A stretch of DNA of 46,490 nt from Pseudomonadota bacterium (GCA_027624955.1 JAQBTG010000030.1:1-46490); one strand, 5' to 3'. Positions 35,969 to 45,025 are shown, numbered from the stretch's first letter. Notes: generated by a model from the letters alone, not told the origin. Made by a program: numbers and translations.

Positions 35969-35985
35969 GAATTTCTATGGGACGG

Positions 35986-36060
35986 TGGTGGGCACAGTTG
36001 GGATTGAACCAACGACCCCTACGATGTCAACGTAGTGCTCTCCCGCTGAGCTATGCGCCC
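35986..36060 (-). tRNA. tRNA-Val (anticodon GAC), CCA encoded
   Basis: On the minus strand the molecule starts GGGCGCA at 36060 and ends TGTGCCC-A-CCA at 35986. The seven-base acceptor stem pairs with one G-T pair. The anticodon stem CTACG/CGTAG encloses TTGACAT, so the anticodon is GAC (valine, GUC/GUU codons). The T loop reads GGTTCAATCC. All three arms fold well. Confidence 0.95.
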
Positions 36061-36104
36061 GTGAGAATTCGATTAGCATCCGAAGGGGGCGTGAGGCAAG
36101 TCCT

Positions 36105-36467
36105 CTATGCTGCGGCCAAAGCGCGATCAATCTCCTCTACCAGAGTGCGCAAGTGAAACGGCTTGGAGAGAACCCGAGCATCTGAATTTTTGGAGGCCTG
36201 GGTGTTAAGCGAAACGGCAGCAAAGCCGGTAATAAATATTACCTTCAGGCTAGGAATAGCCAACCTTGCGCGCCGCGCAAGTTCCAAGCCGTCCATGCCG
36301 GGCATGACGATATCGGTAACCAACAGGTCGAAATCGCCATCGGCGATATGCGGCAATGCCTCGAAGCCATCGCAGACCGAGCGGACCTCATGACCGACAC
36401 GATAAAGCGAGCGGGCCAGAAAGGAGCGCATCGATTCGTCGTCTTCTGCCAACAGTATTTTTGCCAT
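36105..36467 (-). CDS. cpdR: CpdR-like single-domain response regulator
   Basis: This 120-residue protein begins MAKILLAEDDESMRSFLARSL and carries the phospho-aspartate at D52 (LVTDIVMPGMDG), IFITGFAAVSLN and VLSKPFHLRTLV near the end, a very close match to CpdR of Caulobacter-type bacteria. CpdR in its unphosphorylated form docks ClpXP at the cell pole and primes degradation of cell-cycle proteins; the CckA-ChpT relay phosphorylates it. ATG 36467 gives the canonical length; a start at 36503 would be non-standard. It lies 44 bases from tRNA-Val on the same strand. Confidence 0.92.
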   Translation of the reverse strand: MAKILLAEDDESMRSFLARSLYRVGHEVRSVCDGFEALPHIADGDFDLLVTDIVMPGMDGLELARRARLAIPSLKVIFITGFAAVSLNTQASKNSDARVLSKPFHLRTLVEEIDRALAAA

Positions 36468-36625
36468 GCTGGCCCCGTTTCGCGCCATGTACCCGCCCAA
36501 CAAGGTGCGCGCGAGCTGTTAAGAAGTCGCTAATTGTGGCCTTCTAGTCGGTGTAAAATGGCCGCTACGGCGCGGCAGCGGGCGATCACCGTGACACTCT
36601 GGGAAATTTGGTCTACACCCGGAGC

Positions 36626-37558
36626 ATGAGAGCCAGGGAAGATATTCTCGATACGCCGACCAACGAAAAAATTGTGCGCCAACGAATCGGCGACGCCGTC
36701 CAGTTGCTCCTGCCACGCCAGCAGACGGCGCCTCTGGTGTGTTCCTCGCCGCATAGCGGCAGCGACTATAAGGATGACTTCCTCAGCGCTTCGAAGCTCA
36801 ACGCATTCGATTTGCGGCGCTCCGAGGACAGCTTTGTCGACGAACTTTTCGCGCATGCGCCATTACATGGCGCGCCGCTCGTAAGCGCTTTATTTCCGCG
36901 CGCCTACATCGACCCCAACCGCGAGCCCTATGAGCTTGACCCGAATATGTTTTGCGATTCCCTGCCGGCTTTCGTGAAGACACGATCCGATCGGGTGCGC
37001 GCCGGCTTCGGCAGCATCGCCCGGGTTGTTGCCAATGGCGCGGAGATCTATCACACGAAGCTAACTTTTTCCGAGGCAGAGGCGCGTATCAAAAATTATT
37101 ACACGCCTTATCACGATTCGGTCCGCCGCTTGGTGGATGAAACCCGTGAGCGCTTCGGCTTTGCCATCTTGATGGATTGCCACTCGATGCCCTCGGTCGG
37201 CGGGCCGAGTGACCGCGACGCCGGCCGGCGCCGCGCCGACATTGTTTTAGGCGATCGTTTCGGCACCTCCTGCGCGTCAGAGGTGATCGAACATGCGGAA
37301 TTGGCGCTGCTCGAGCTTGGCTTTCGGGTGGCGCGCAATGAGCCCTATGCCGGCGCACATACAACCACCCACTATGGCCGCCCGGCTGAAAACGTTCACG
37401 CCATACAAGTCGAAATCAGCCGAGGGCTGTATATGGATGAAGCACGCTATGCGCGCTCGGATGGACATGCGACGCTGACCCAGCGACTTGGAGAATTCGT
37501 GCGCATCATGGCTGAAATAGAGGCCCGCCCCCTTAAGCGGCGCGGCAACGGTTCCTGA
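36626..37558 (+). CDS. N-formylglutamate amidohydrolase family protein
   Basis: This 310-residue protein has the family motifs LVCSSPHSGSDY, YIDPNREPYELDP, LMDCHSMPSVGG and a late HTTTHYGRP, all with metal-binding or catalytic His/Asp/Glu. It would cut N-formylglutamate to glutamate and formate (last step of the HutFG histidine pathway) or a related formyl/acyl amino acid. No other hut gene is in the window. ATG 36626 directly follows GGAG; a TTG at 36608 is less likely. It is divergent from cpdR, an arrangement I believe is common in alphaproteobacteria. Confidence 0.88.
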   Translation: MRAREDILDTPTNEKIVRQRIGDAVQLLLPRQQTAPLVCSSPHSGSDYKDDFLSASKLNAFDLRRSEDSFVDELFAHAPLHGAPLVSALFPRAYIDPNREPYELDPNMFCDSLPAFVKTRSDRVRAGFGSIARVVANGAEIYHTKLTFSEAEARIKNYYTPYHDSVRRLVDETRERFGFAILMDCHSMPSVGGPSDRDAGRRRADIVLGDRFGTSCASEVIEHAELALLELGFRVARNEPYAGAHTTTHYGRPAENVHAIQVEISRGLYMDEARYARSDGHATLTQRLGEFVRIMAEIEARPLKRRGNGS

Positions 37559-37808
37559 CGGATATTCTTCGCGACGCAAATTAGCCGGTAAGCTGCATGC
37601 AGGTAGCGCCGGCAAAAATCGTGCGAGACCCAGGGAATCACTTGCTCACAGGCTTTCTGGCACGCGCCGTCTTTTCATAGTTTGGCGGCTTGTCCGGGCT
37701 CTGCCTTAGTTATTCTTCAAATATTCCTAGCAGTTATGCCGCTGTACTGCGGTTAGCTGGAATGTCGGCCAATCATTTGGCACGGTGCTTGCTTCCACAT
37801 TTAACGAA

Positions 37809-38517
37809 ATGCGCATGATTCTCCTGTTGCCAGCAACGATCGCGGCCGCACTTGCTGTGGTGGCCGTTAATTCATCCTCTTCACCGGCGAGGGCGGAGCA
37901 AACTGGATTGTCAACCGGCGAAATATGCGCGCGATACATAGCTGAAGCCGAGAAAAGGCTCGATATTCCGAGCCAGCTTTTGCTGGCTATCGCCATGGTG
38001 AAATCCGGCGTTTGGGACCGCGAGCGAGCGCGCAATATCGCTTGGCCGTGGACCGTTTACGCACGACAGAACGGCCACCGCTTTGCCAGCAAAGCGGAAG
38101 CTCTCGTCAAGATTCGCGAAAATTACAATCAAGGCGTGCGCAATATCGACATCGGCTGCATGCAGATAAATCTTCAATATCACGCTCATGCGTTCGGCAG
38201 CTTTGAAGAGCTCCTCGATCCAGCAAGTAATGTGGCCTACGCCGCGTTGTTGCTGAAGAGCCTCTTTTGAAGAGCTCCTCGATCCAGCAAGTAATGTGGC
38301 CTACGCCGCGTTGTTGCTGAAGAGCCTCTACCGCGATGCGCGCTCCTGGAGCACCGCCATCGCACGTTACCATTCCTGGACGCCTAGGCTGGCGCGTGTC
38401 TACCGCGATAAAGTCAAGCAGGCCTGGGCGGTAGCACGCCGGACCGCCTACGAAGACCGTGTCCAAGCGGATGCTGAACGCAACAAGCAGTCGCGCCAAG
38501 CGACGCATGCCGGGTAA
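37809..38517 (+). pseudogene. Lytic-transglycosylase-like gene disrupted by a 64-bp tandem duplication
   Basis: The first part (to the TGA at 38268-38270) encodes a signal peptide, then GEICARYIAEAEKRLDIPSQ, LLLAIAMVKSGVW and NIDIGCMQINLQYHAHAF, a soluble lytic transglycosylase-like (SLT) fold. The frame then breaks. A second frame continues with AYAALLLKSLYRDARSW, TAIARYHSWTPRLARVY and a Lys/Arg-rich tail to 38517. Bases 38202-38265 are repeated exactly as 38266-38329; removing one copy restores one open frame of about 214 codons. As written, the gene lacks its last third. The event is recent or an assembly error, because both copies are identical. Confidence 0.9.
38202..38329. repeat. Perfect 64-bp tandem duplication
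   Basis: Bases 38202-38265 and 38266-38329 are identical. The unit length is not a multiple of three and shifts the reading frame of the surrounding lytic-transglycosylase-like gene. Confidence 0.97.
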
Positions 38518-38634
38518 GTTCTCGCGTTCAATAACTTGCCGTCGTTACAGCGCTTGATCGGATTTCCGTTCCAGCGATAATGGGATCAGGATCGCCCGCA
38601 TGGGGCGATCCCTATAATCAGGGAGACGGAGGCT

Positions 38635-39882
38635 ATGAAACTCAGTCGCAGACAATTTTTCCAGGCCGCATCCGGCGCAGTTGCTTTTGCCAGCCTGCCG
38701 CATGTTCTCGGACGCGCGGGCATCGCCGCGGAAGAGCCAATTCGTGTCGGCAATATTCTCGACAGATCGGGCATCCTCAATATTTACAGCCTGAAGCAGA
38801 TTTCCGCCGCCGCCATGGCGGTGGACGAAATAAACGCTGCGGGCGGCCTACTTGGCCGACCGGTAGAGCTGTTGTTCTACGATTCGCAGTCGGACGGGCA
38901 GTTCAACACCAAATACGCTACGCAGGCGATGTTGAAAGACAAGGTGCATGTCATTCACGGCGGCATCACCAGTTCCTCGCGCGAGGTCATGCGCCCCGCC
39001 GTGCGCAAGTTCAAAGGCTTATTGTTCTATAATTCACTTTATGAAGGCGGCGTGTGCGACCGCCGACATGTCTCCACAGGCATGGTGCCAGCGCAACAAT
39101 TGGAGCCGCTGATCGATTACGTGGTCAAGGATCAGGGCGCCAAGAAGGGCTACATCCTGGCGGCCGATTACAATTACGGCCACATCACCAGCAAATGGAT
39201 GCAGAAACTCATCCGTGACAATGGCGGCGAAGATCTGGCGGTGGAATTTTTCCCGTTGGATGTGAGCAATTTCGCCCCGGCAATCTCGCGCATTCAGGCG
39301 GCCAAACCGGATGTGGTGTGGTCGGCGCTGGTCGGCGGCGCTCATATCGCTTTCTATCGCCAATTCGAATCCACCATTGGCAAAAAGAATATGATGCTGG
39401 CTTCGAGCACCTATGGCGTTGGTCTCGAGCAGACCCAGCTCAGCGCCGACGAGGGCGACGGCATTATTCTCGGCACCTCGTTTGTCGACGATCTGAATAC
39501 CGCAGCGGCCAAGGACTTCGTCAGCCGCTTCCACGCCTATACCGGCGACAATGGCTATGTCGGTGAATATGGCGAATATGGCGAACGCGGTATCAAGCTC
39601 TGGGCCGAAGCGGTGCGCCAAGCCGGCAGCCCGGATCCTGACGCGGTCATGGATGCGCTCTCCAAGGGTGGCGTCTCCGTAAATGGTGCCGGCGGCACCT
39701 ATACGATCGACGGCCAGACCAACCACACGACGATGGATATCCATATCGTGCGCGGCAATCGCAATAAAGGCTTCGACGTCATCAACTCGTTCTCGCAGCG
39801 ACCGCCGAAGGATACGCAGCTCGTGTGCGACCTTCACGCCAACCCGGACGATACGATGCAGTATGAAGTCGAGGTCAAATAA
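38635..39882 (+). CDS. ABC transporter periplasmic substrate-binding protein (amide/urea-type)
   Basis: This 415-residue protein has a twin-arginine-type signal (SRRQFFQAAS) and a type I periplasmic binding fold: IRVGNILDRSG, AVDEINAAGGLLGRPVEL, GLLFYNSLYEGG and GYILAADYNYG. It resembles the UrtA/FmdD/AmiC branch that binds urea or short-chain amides; the exact ligand is unknown. Export through Tat suggests folding before export. It leads a five-gene importer operon. Two 9-bp GAATATGGC units near 39566 give GEYGEYG, a small tandem repeat. Confidence 0.88.
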   Translation: MKLSRRQFFQAASGAVAFASLPHVLGRAGIAAEEPIRVGNILDRSGILNIYSLKQISAAAMAVDEINAAGGLLGRPVELLFYDSQSDGQFNTKYATQAMLKDKVHVIHGGITSSSREVMRPAVRKFKGLLFYNSLYEGGVCDRRHVSTGMVPAQQLEPLIDYVVKDQGAKKGYILAADYNYGHITSKWMQKLIRDNGGEDLAVEFFPLDVSNFAPAISRIQAAKPDVVWSALVGGAHIAFYRQFESTIGKKNMMLASSTYGVGLEQTQLSADEGDGIILGTSFVDDLNTAAAKDFVSRFHAYTGDNGYVGEYGEYGERGIKLWAEAVRQAGSPDPDAVMDALSKGGVSVNGAGGTYTIDGQTNHTTMDIHIVRGNRNKGFDVINSFSQRPPKDTQLVCDLHANPDDTMQYEVEVK

Positions 39883-39909
39883 GACCCAATAGCCGAAATA
39901 GCGTTTCTC

Positions 39910-39961
39910 ACGGCCACCCGCCAGCTGGCGGGTGGCCGTGCAGACGCAACCCTGCGTTTTT
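39910..39961 (+). terminator. Strong hairpin (attenuator-like) between the binding-protein and permease genes
   Basis: ACGGCCACCCGCC (39910-39922) and GGCGGGTGGCCGT (39927-39939) form a perfect 13-bp stem with an AGCT loop. A second short stem ACGCA/TGCGT (39944-39957) is followed by T5. This may end part of the transcripts or protect the upstream mRNA, so that more binding protein than permease is made. Confidence 0.6.
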
Positions 39962-39994
39962 GTCCGCCAAGTTCTGAATTTCCCGGGGCACCCG

Positions 39995-40855
39995 TTGGAT
40001 CAGGTCGCGATCTACGCCTATCAAATCGGCTTTTCTTTTGGCCTGTTTATTCTGGTCAGTCTTGGGCTTGCCGTTATCTTTGGCATGATGCGCGTTATCA
40101 ACCTGGCCCAGGGCGAGTTCCTCATGCTGGGCGCATATTTCTGTACCATCATCACCCAGGCCGGGGTGAGCCTGTGGATCGCAATATTTCTTTCCGGCCT
40201 TGCGGTTGGCCTGTTTGGCATTCTCGTCGAACGCGCGATCATCCAATTTCTCTATGGCCGCATCGTCGACACGCTGCTCGCGACTTGGGGCCTCAGCTTG
40301 TTTTTGGTCGGCGGAATTACCTGGATATTCGGTCCACAAACGGAAAGCATCTCTTCGCCGCTGGGCAACATACCAGTCGGCGACTATAGCGTTTCGCAAT
40401 ATAGCCTGGTGATGATCGCCTTCGCGATCGCTCTCCTGGTCGGCACTTATTGTCTATGGCGTTTCACACGGTTCGGCTTGGTGGTCCGCGGCACGATGCA
40501 GAACGCCAATGTTTCCGCCAGCCTCGGTATTAACACCAGCCTCATCTATATGCTGACCTTCGGCTTTGGGTCGATGCTGACCGGTATTGCCGGGGCGGTC
40601 CTGGTGCCGGTGATCGGCGCCTATCCCACGCTCGGCGTCGGCTATATCGCCAAGGCTTTTATCACCGTCATCTCAGGCGGCCAGATGGCGTTGTTGGGGA
40701 CAATTTCAGCGGCTGGATTGTTCGGCACCATCGACGGAATCGTTGCTTATATCGGCTCTTCGGTGATCGGCGAAATGAGCGTGCTGTTTGTTGCCATTAT
40801 TCTGTTGCGCCTGTTACCGCTCGGCATCACCGGCAAATTCAAACGCGGCGTTTAA
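39995..40855 (+). CDS. ABC transporter permease, branched-chain amino acid/urea type (LivH/UrtB-like)
   Basis: This 286-residue membrane protein of about eight helices has the LivH/UrtB features GLAVIFGMMRVINLAQGEFLMLGAY (in outline), the pore motif TRFGLVVRGTMQNANVSASLGIN and GQMALLGTISAAGLFG. I choose TTG 39995 (GGGG upstream), which gives the usual DQ-start of the family. The GTG at 39932 lies inside the strong hairpin and would add atypical residues. It forms the translocation pore with the permease encoded three bases downstream. Confidence 0.88.
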   Translation: MDQVAIYAYQIGFSFGLFILVSLGLAVIFGMMRVINLAQGEFLMLGAYFCTIITQAGVSLWIAIFLSGLAVGLFGILVERAIIQFLYGRIVDTLLATWGLSLFLVGGITWIFGPQTESISSPLGNIPVGDYSVSQYSLVMIAFAIALLVGTYCLWRFTRFGLVVRGTMQNANVSASLGINTSLIYMLTFGFGSMLTGIAGAVLVPVIGAYPTLGVGYIAKAFITVISGGQMALLGTISAAGLFGTIDGIVAYIGSSVIGEMSVLFVAIILLRLLPLGITGKFKRGV

Positions 40856-40858
40856 ACG

Positions 40859-41887
40859 ATGGCGCTTAAAATATTTGCCCTCGACCCGCCCAGCACGCCG
40901 CCGAAATGGTGGTGGTGGCTGTTCGTCGGCGCGACTTCTGTCATTTTACTGCTGATGCCGGAATATCTTGAGCTCTATGTCATTATCGACCTGACAAGCT
41001 ACTTCATCTTTGCACTGTTAGCCCTCAGCATGAGTTTTCTGTGGGGCTATTGCGGCATCCTCAGCTTTGGGCAAACCGCATTCTTTGGGCTTGGCGGCTA
41101 CGGCTATACGGTGCTGGCGCTGAATACCGGCGACACCACAGGTTCCATCTTCTTCGCCCTGGCCTTGCCCATGCTGTTCTCAGCCATCGTCGGTTATTTC
41201 ATGATCTATGGCCGCATCAGCGACATTTACCTGAGTGTCATCACCCTGGTCGTCACCTTGATCCTAGAAAAGGGCATCCGCGCCACGTCAGGTGAACAAT
41301 ATGTCATTGGCAGTGTGCGCCTCAACGGGCAGAACGGCATTCCCACCGTGCCGTCCTTGAAAATTCCATGGGACACTAGTGTGGAATTCAGTTTCGAGGG
41401 ATTTTTCCAACTTGCGGTGGTCCTGATGGTGTTGATCTATGTGGGTCTTCGGATGCTACTGTTGACCAAATACGGGCGCATACTAGTGAGCATCCGCGAG
41501 AATGAACGGCGCACCGAATTGCTGGGCTATGACTCGCGCAAATATAAACTCAGCGCCTTTGTCCTCGCCGGCGGCATAGCCGGGCTTTCAGGCGCGCTGT
41601 TCGCCATTTGGGGGCCACTTGCCCATCCGCAAATGTTTGGCCTTGGCCGCGCGGCGGACGTCATCATCTGGGTGCTGGTCGGCGGCAAGGCGACTCTGAT
41701 CGGCCCGATCGCCGGCGCCATCGGGATCGAGTATTTGAAGCTTTGGCTCGGCACGCAGGGTGTCGGCCAGGTGCCCTTCGTTCTCGGTTTGGTGTTGATG
41801 CTTTTCGTATTACTGTTTCAGCAAGGCGTGTTGCCGAGCGTCGGCATGGTGCTGTCCTACGCGCAGCAAAAATTACGCCGGCGCTAG
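40859..41887 (+). CDS. ABC transporter permease, branched-chain amino acid/urea type (LivM/UrtC-like)
   Basis: This 342-residue protein of eight to ten helices has WGYCGILSFGQTAFFGLGGYGY, NGQNGIPTVPS, IRENERRTELLGYD and VGGKATLIGPIAGAIG, typical of LivM/UrtC (given in pieces). It pairs with the LivH/UrtB-like permease three bases upstream and the two ATPases downstream. Start ATG 40859. Confidence 0.9.
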   Translation: MALKIFALDPPSTPPKWWWWLFVGATSVILLLMPEYLELYVIIDLTSYFIFALLALSMSFLWGYCGILSFGQTAFFGLGGYGYTVLALNTGDTTGSIFFALALPMLFSAIVGYFMIYGRISDIYLSVITLVVTLILEKGIRATSGEQYVIGSVRLNGQNGIPTVPSLKIPWDTSVEFSFEGFFQLAVVLMVLIYVGLRMLLLTKYGRILVSIRENERRTELLGYDSRKYKLSAFVLAGGIAGLSGALFAIWGPLAHPQMFGLGRAADVIIWVLVGGKATLIGPIAGAIGIEYLKLWLGTQGVGQVPFVLGLVLMLFVLLFQQGVLPSVGMVLSYAQQKLRRR

Positions 41888-41901
41888 TACCAAGGAGCGG
41901 A

Positions 41902-42630
41902 GTGGCGGTGGACGATATCATCCTTGAGACCCGCGGCTTAGAAAAGCGCTTTGGCGGTGTGCGCGCTATTGCCGGCGTTGATTTCAAGCTGGCGCGTGGC
42001 GAACTGCGCTGCCTGATCGGCCCCAACGGTGCCGGCAAAAGCACGTTCTTCAAGATGTTGACCGCTCAACTTAGGCCGTCCTCAGGGCGCATTATATTTG
42101 ATGGCAGCGACATCACTCGCGCGGCACCGCATCAAATTAGCCGTCTCGGCATAGGCATCAAAAACCAGGTTCCAGATGTCTATGACGGCCTCAGCGTGCA
42201 TGAAAATCTATGGCTTGCCGCGCGCTTTCGTCATGATTCGGAAAACACGCGCAAAGCCGTGAACACGGCGCTTGGACGCCTGGAGCTGGACGGGATTTCG
42301 GCAGACCTGGTCGGTGAGCTGGCGCATGGCCAACGACAATGGGTCGAATTCGGCATGATCATGGTGCTCGAGCCTCGCATCATCCTGCTCGACGAACCCA
42401 CCGCCGGTATGAGCGTCGATGAGACCAGCCGCACCGCCGATTTAATCCGAGAGATCAATCGGACAACGACGGTGGTCGTTGTTGAACATGACATGCAGTT
42501 TATTCGAGAGATCGCCAAGCAGGTTACCGTGTTTCATCAGGGTGGTATTTTGGCTGAGGACACGATGGAGAATATTCAGCAGAACAAGACAGTGCGCGAA
42601 GTCTATCTGGGGGTATCGGGACGTGCTTGA
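41902..42630 (+). CDS. ABC transporter ATPase (LivG/UrtD-like)
   Basis: This 242-residue protein has Walker A GPNGAGKST, the Q-loop in IKNQVPDVYDGLSVHEN, a degenerate signature LAHGQRQWVEFGMIM, Walker B RIILLDEPTAGMS and the H-loop VVVVEHDMQFI. GTG 41902 lies just after AAGGAG. The unusual signature AHGQRQW (instead of LSGGQ) is typical of UrtD-type ATPases. It powers the importer with the following ATPase. Confidence 0.9.
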   Translation: MAVDDIILETRGLEKRFGGVRAIAGVDFKLARGELRCLIGPNGAGKSTFFKMLTAQLRPSSGRIIFDGSDITRAAPHQISRLGIGIKNQVPDVYDGLSVHENLWLAARFRHDSENTRKAVNTALGRLELDGISADLVGELAHGQRQWVEFGMIMVLEPRIILLDEPTAGMSVDETSRTADLIREINRTTTVVVVEHDMQFIREIAKQVTVFHQGGILAEDTMENIQQNKTVREVYLGVSGRA

Positions 42631-43315
42631 AGTCGACACCCTGCATTCCGGCTATGGCCGAATTCCCATCCTGGAAGGCGTCTCGCTGTCGCTTCAGGAA
42701 GGCGAAATTGTCGGCATTCTAGGCCATAACGGCATGGGGAAAACCACGCTGCTGCGGACGTTGATCGGTGAAATCAAGACCAACCGAGGCACTATCCGTT
42801 TCAACGGAAAAGACATCACACGCCTTTCCAGGTTCCGTCGCGCGCGGCTTGGGATGGGCTATGTGCCACAGGGGCGCGACATCTACCCGCAACTCACCGT
42901 CCTGGAAAACATGAAGATGGGGGAGGTCGTACGCGGCGGCGAAAGTGCAATCCCCGAGATGCTGGAATATTTCCCGCTGCTCAAGGACCTGTTAAATCGG
43001 CCGGGCCGCGCGCTGTCCGGCGGCGAACAACAAATATTGGCGCTCGCGCGCTGCCTCGTTGGGCGCCCCAAACTTATTCTACTGGACGAGCCTACCGAAG
43101 GAATTCAGCCTTCGATCGTCGATCAGATCATGGAGAAGCTGGATACGCTGAGCACCGCCCTCGGCCTCACCATTCTCCTGGTGGAACAGGATTTGCAATT
43201 CATCGCCAAGCTGGCGGGCCGAGTCCTCATCATGCAGAAAGGGCGGATCATCACCAGCATTGCGCCATCGCAGTTAAACGACCAGGAGATCGTTGACGAA
43301 TATCTCGGAATCTAA
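42623..43315 (+). CDS. ABC transporter ATPase (LivF/UrtE-like)
   Basis: This 230-residue protein has Walker A GHNGMGKTT, the Q-loop segment MGYVPQGRDIYPQLTV, signature LSGGEQQILALARCL, Walker B LILLDEPTEGIQPS and H-loop ILLVEQDLQF. The GTG start at 42623 overlaps the previous gene by eight bases. It completes the importer: binding protein, two permeases, two ATPases. It converges with the acyl-CoA synthetase six bases away. Confidence 0.9.
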   Translation: MLEVDTLHSGYGRIPILEGVSLSLQEGEIVGILGHNGMGKTTLLRTLIGEIKTNRGTIRFNGKDITRLSRFRRARLGMGYVPQGRDIYPQLTVLENMKMGEVVRGGESAIPEMLEYFPLLKDLLNRPGRALSGGEQQILALARCLVGRPKLILLDEPTEGIQPSIVDQIMEKLDTLSTALGLTILLVEQDLQFIAKLAGRVLIMQKGRIITSIAPSQLNDQEIVDEYLGI

Positions 43316-43321
43316 GGCCCG

Positions 43322-44866
43322 CTACTTCGCCAAACTCGCTTCGGCCACAAGGCGGTCGCGAAGGTCGCGTTTCATCACTTTGCCGTAATTATTCTTGGGT
43401 AAACTGGCCTCAAATATATATTCCTTGGGCCGTTTGAACCGCGCGATATGAGCCAGGCAAAGGGTGTCCAGAGCCTCGGCAGTCACTTCTGGGCCTTCCG
43501 CTCGAACCACGAACGCCACCACTTCCTCGCCCCAATCGGCGTGCGGCCGGCCCACGACGGATATCTCGCGCACGCCCTCATGGCGCAGTAGCACTTCTTC
43601 GATTTCGCGCGGATAGATATTGGTGCCGCCCGATATGATCATGTCTTTGGAACGGTCCATGAGGGTCAGAAAACCGTCTTCATCGATACTGCCAATATCG
43701 CCGGTATGCAGCCAGCCACCGCGCAACGTCGTGGCGGTCGCCTCGGGGTTCTGCCAGTAGCCGGTCATCACCACATCGCCGCGCACGATCACCTCCCCAG
43801 CCTGTCCGGTTGGCACTTGTTTATCATCTTCATCGACCACGCGAAATTCCACATCGGTTCGCGCGATTCCAGTGGAGGCGATCCGCTCGGCATAGCGCGG
43901 ATGATCCGATTCCGCGTAGAAGTGTCTCGGCAGATAGCTGATAGTCATCGGCGCTTCACCCTGGCCATAAATCTGCACCAGCTTGGAGCCAAATATCTTC
44001 AGCGCTTGCACAACGTCGGCGACATACATCGGCGCGCCGCCATAATAGAGAAGCTTCAGATTTCTTGTATCGGCTGCGGCCATGGCGGGGCTGTTCATGA
44101 GCCGAACGATCATGGTCGGCGCCCCGAACAGGGTGACGCCGGAAAACTGCGGAATGAGACTGAGTACCTCTTCAGCTTCGAATCCACCGCTTTTTGGAAT
44201 GACGTTGTTGGCGGCCTTGGCCACGTGGGGAAGCGCGTAAAGCCCCGAGGCGTGAGAAAGGGGTGCCGCGTGAAGAACGCAATCTTCCGGGCTGATGACG
44301 TCCATATCGGCATAGTAGCTGAGCGTCATGACCAATAGATTGCGGTGGCTCAGCGTCGCGCCCTTGGGCCGCCCGGTGGTGCCGCTGGTATAGAACAGCC
44401 AGGCGGGATCCTCAGGCGCGCGGCTCTCATGAGGCAACGCCACACCACTGCATAATTTTTTATAAGCATCGCTGCCCGCGGCGATGACGGTTTCCAGGGA
44501 CACAAGTTCCGTCATCAATTCTTCAATGGCGGGCACAAGTTCCGGGCCAGAAAAACACAGCCGCGCGCCTGAATTATCAAAAATATAGGCGAATTCCGCC
44601 GGATGAAGCTTGGAATTGATCGGTACGGCAACGAGGCCGGCATACCAAATTCCGAACAGGGATTCTAGAAATTCAGGCCGGTTGGACATGGTAATCGCCA
44701 CTCGGTCGCCCGCTTGCAGGCCATAATCCCGTTTGAGCGCACCGCCTATGGCTCCCGCAGCACGGTGAAAACTGGCATAGTCAGACCATGTCTCGGTGCC
44801 CCAGGTGATGGCCGGTCTGTCCGAATAACTGAGGGCTGCTTTAGCCAGCAACGCCGCGATGTTCAT
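43322..44866 (-). CDS. Acyl-CoA synthetase (class I adenylate-forming, fatty-acid/aryl-CoA ligase-like)
   Basis: This 514-residue protein has the ATP loop LFYTSGTTGRPKGATLSH, the A5 motif YGQGEAPMTI, A7 GWLHTGDIGSIDEDGF, A8 DRSKDMIISGGTNIYPREIE and the A10 catalytic lysine in NNYGKVMKRDLR. It activates a carboxylate to its CoA thioester via an acyl adenylate. Substrate unknown. It faces the importer operon and so is separately transcribed, but both may handle the same carbon source. Confidence 0.9.
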   Translation of the reverse strand: MNIAALLAKAALSYSDRPAITWGTETWSDYASFHRAAGAIGGALKRDYGLQAGDRVAITMSNRPEFLESLFGIWYAGLVAVPINSKLHPAEFAYIFDNSGARLCFSGPELVPAIEELMTELVSLETVIAAGSDAYKKLCSGVALPHESRAPEDPAWLFYTSGTTGRPKGATLSHRNLLVMTLSYYADMDVISPEDCVLHAAPLSHASGLYALPHVAKAANNVIPKSGGFEAEEVLSLIPQFSGVTLFGAPTMIVRLMNSPAMAAADTRNLKLLYYGGAPMYVADVVQALKIFGSKLVQIYGQGEAPMTISYLPRHFYAESDHPRYAERIASTGIARTDVEFRVVDEDDKQVPTGQAGEVIVRGDVVMTGYWQNPEATATTLRGGWLHTGDIGSIDEDGFLTLMDRSKDMIISGGTNIYPREIEEVLLRHEGVREISVVGRPHADWGEEVVAFVVRAEGPEVTAEALDTLCLAHIARFKRPKEYIFEASLPKNNYGKVMKRDLRDRLVAEASLAK

Positions 44867-44941
44867 GCCCGTCTCCGTTTAATTGCCGCCCGTGTGAGAT
44901 ACCCTGAAAACCGGCCGTCTCGCCGTTCTATATAAATAGAA

Positions 44942-44979
44942 ACGGCGCGGAGGGACATATCATTGCCACGCCGCGCCGT
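44942..44979 (-). terminator. Inverted repeat, possible terminator of the gene upstream on the minus strand
   Basis: ACGGCGCGG (44942-44950) and CCGCGCCGT (44971-44979) form a nine-base stem around a 20-base loop. On the minus strand it is followed by TTTCTATTTAT, a weak T tract. It lies after the hypothetical gene at 45026-45685 and before the acyl-CoA synthetase start. Confidence 0.45.
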
Positions 44980-45025
44980 CCAATTAACTTACGCCTAGCC
45001 CCGGGGCGGCGTGCAAAATAAGGCT

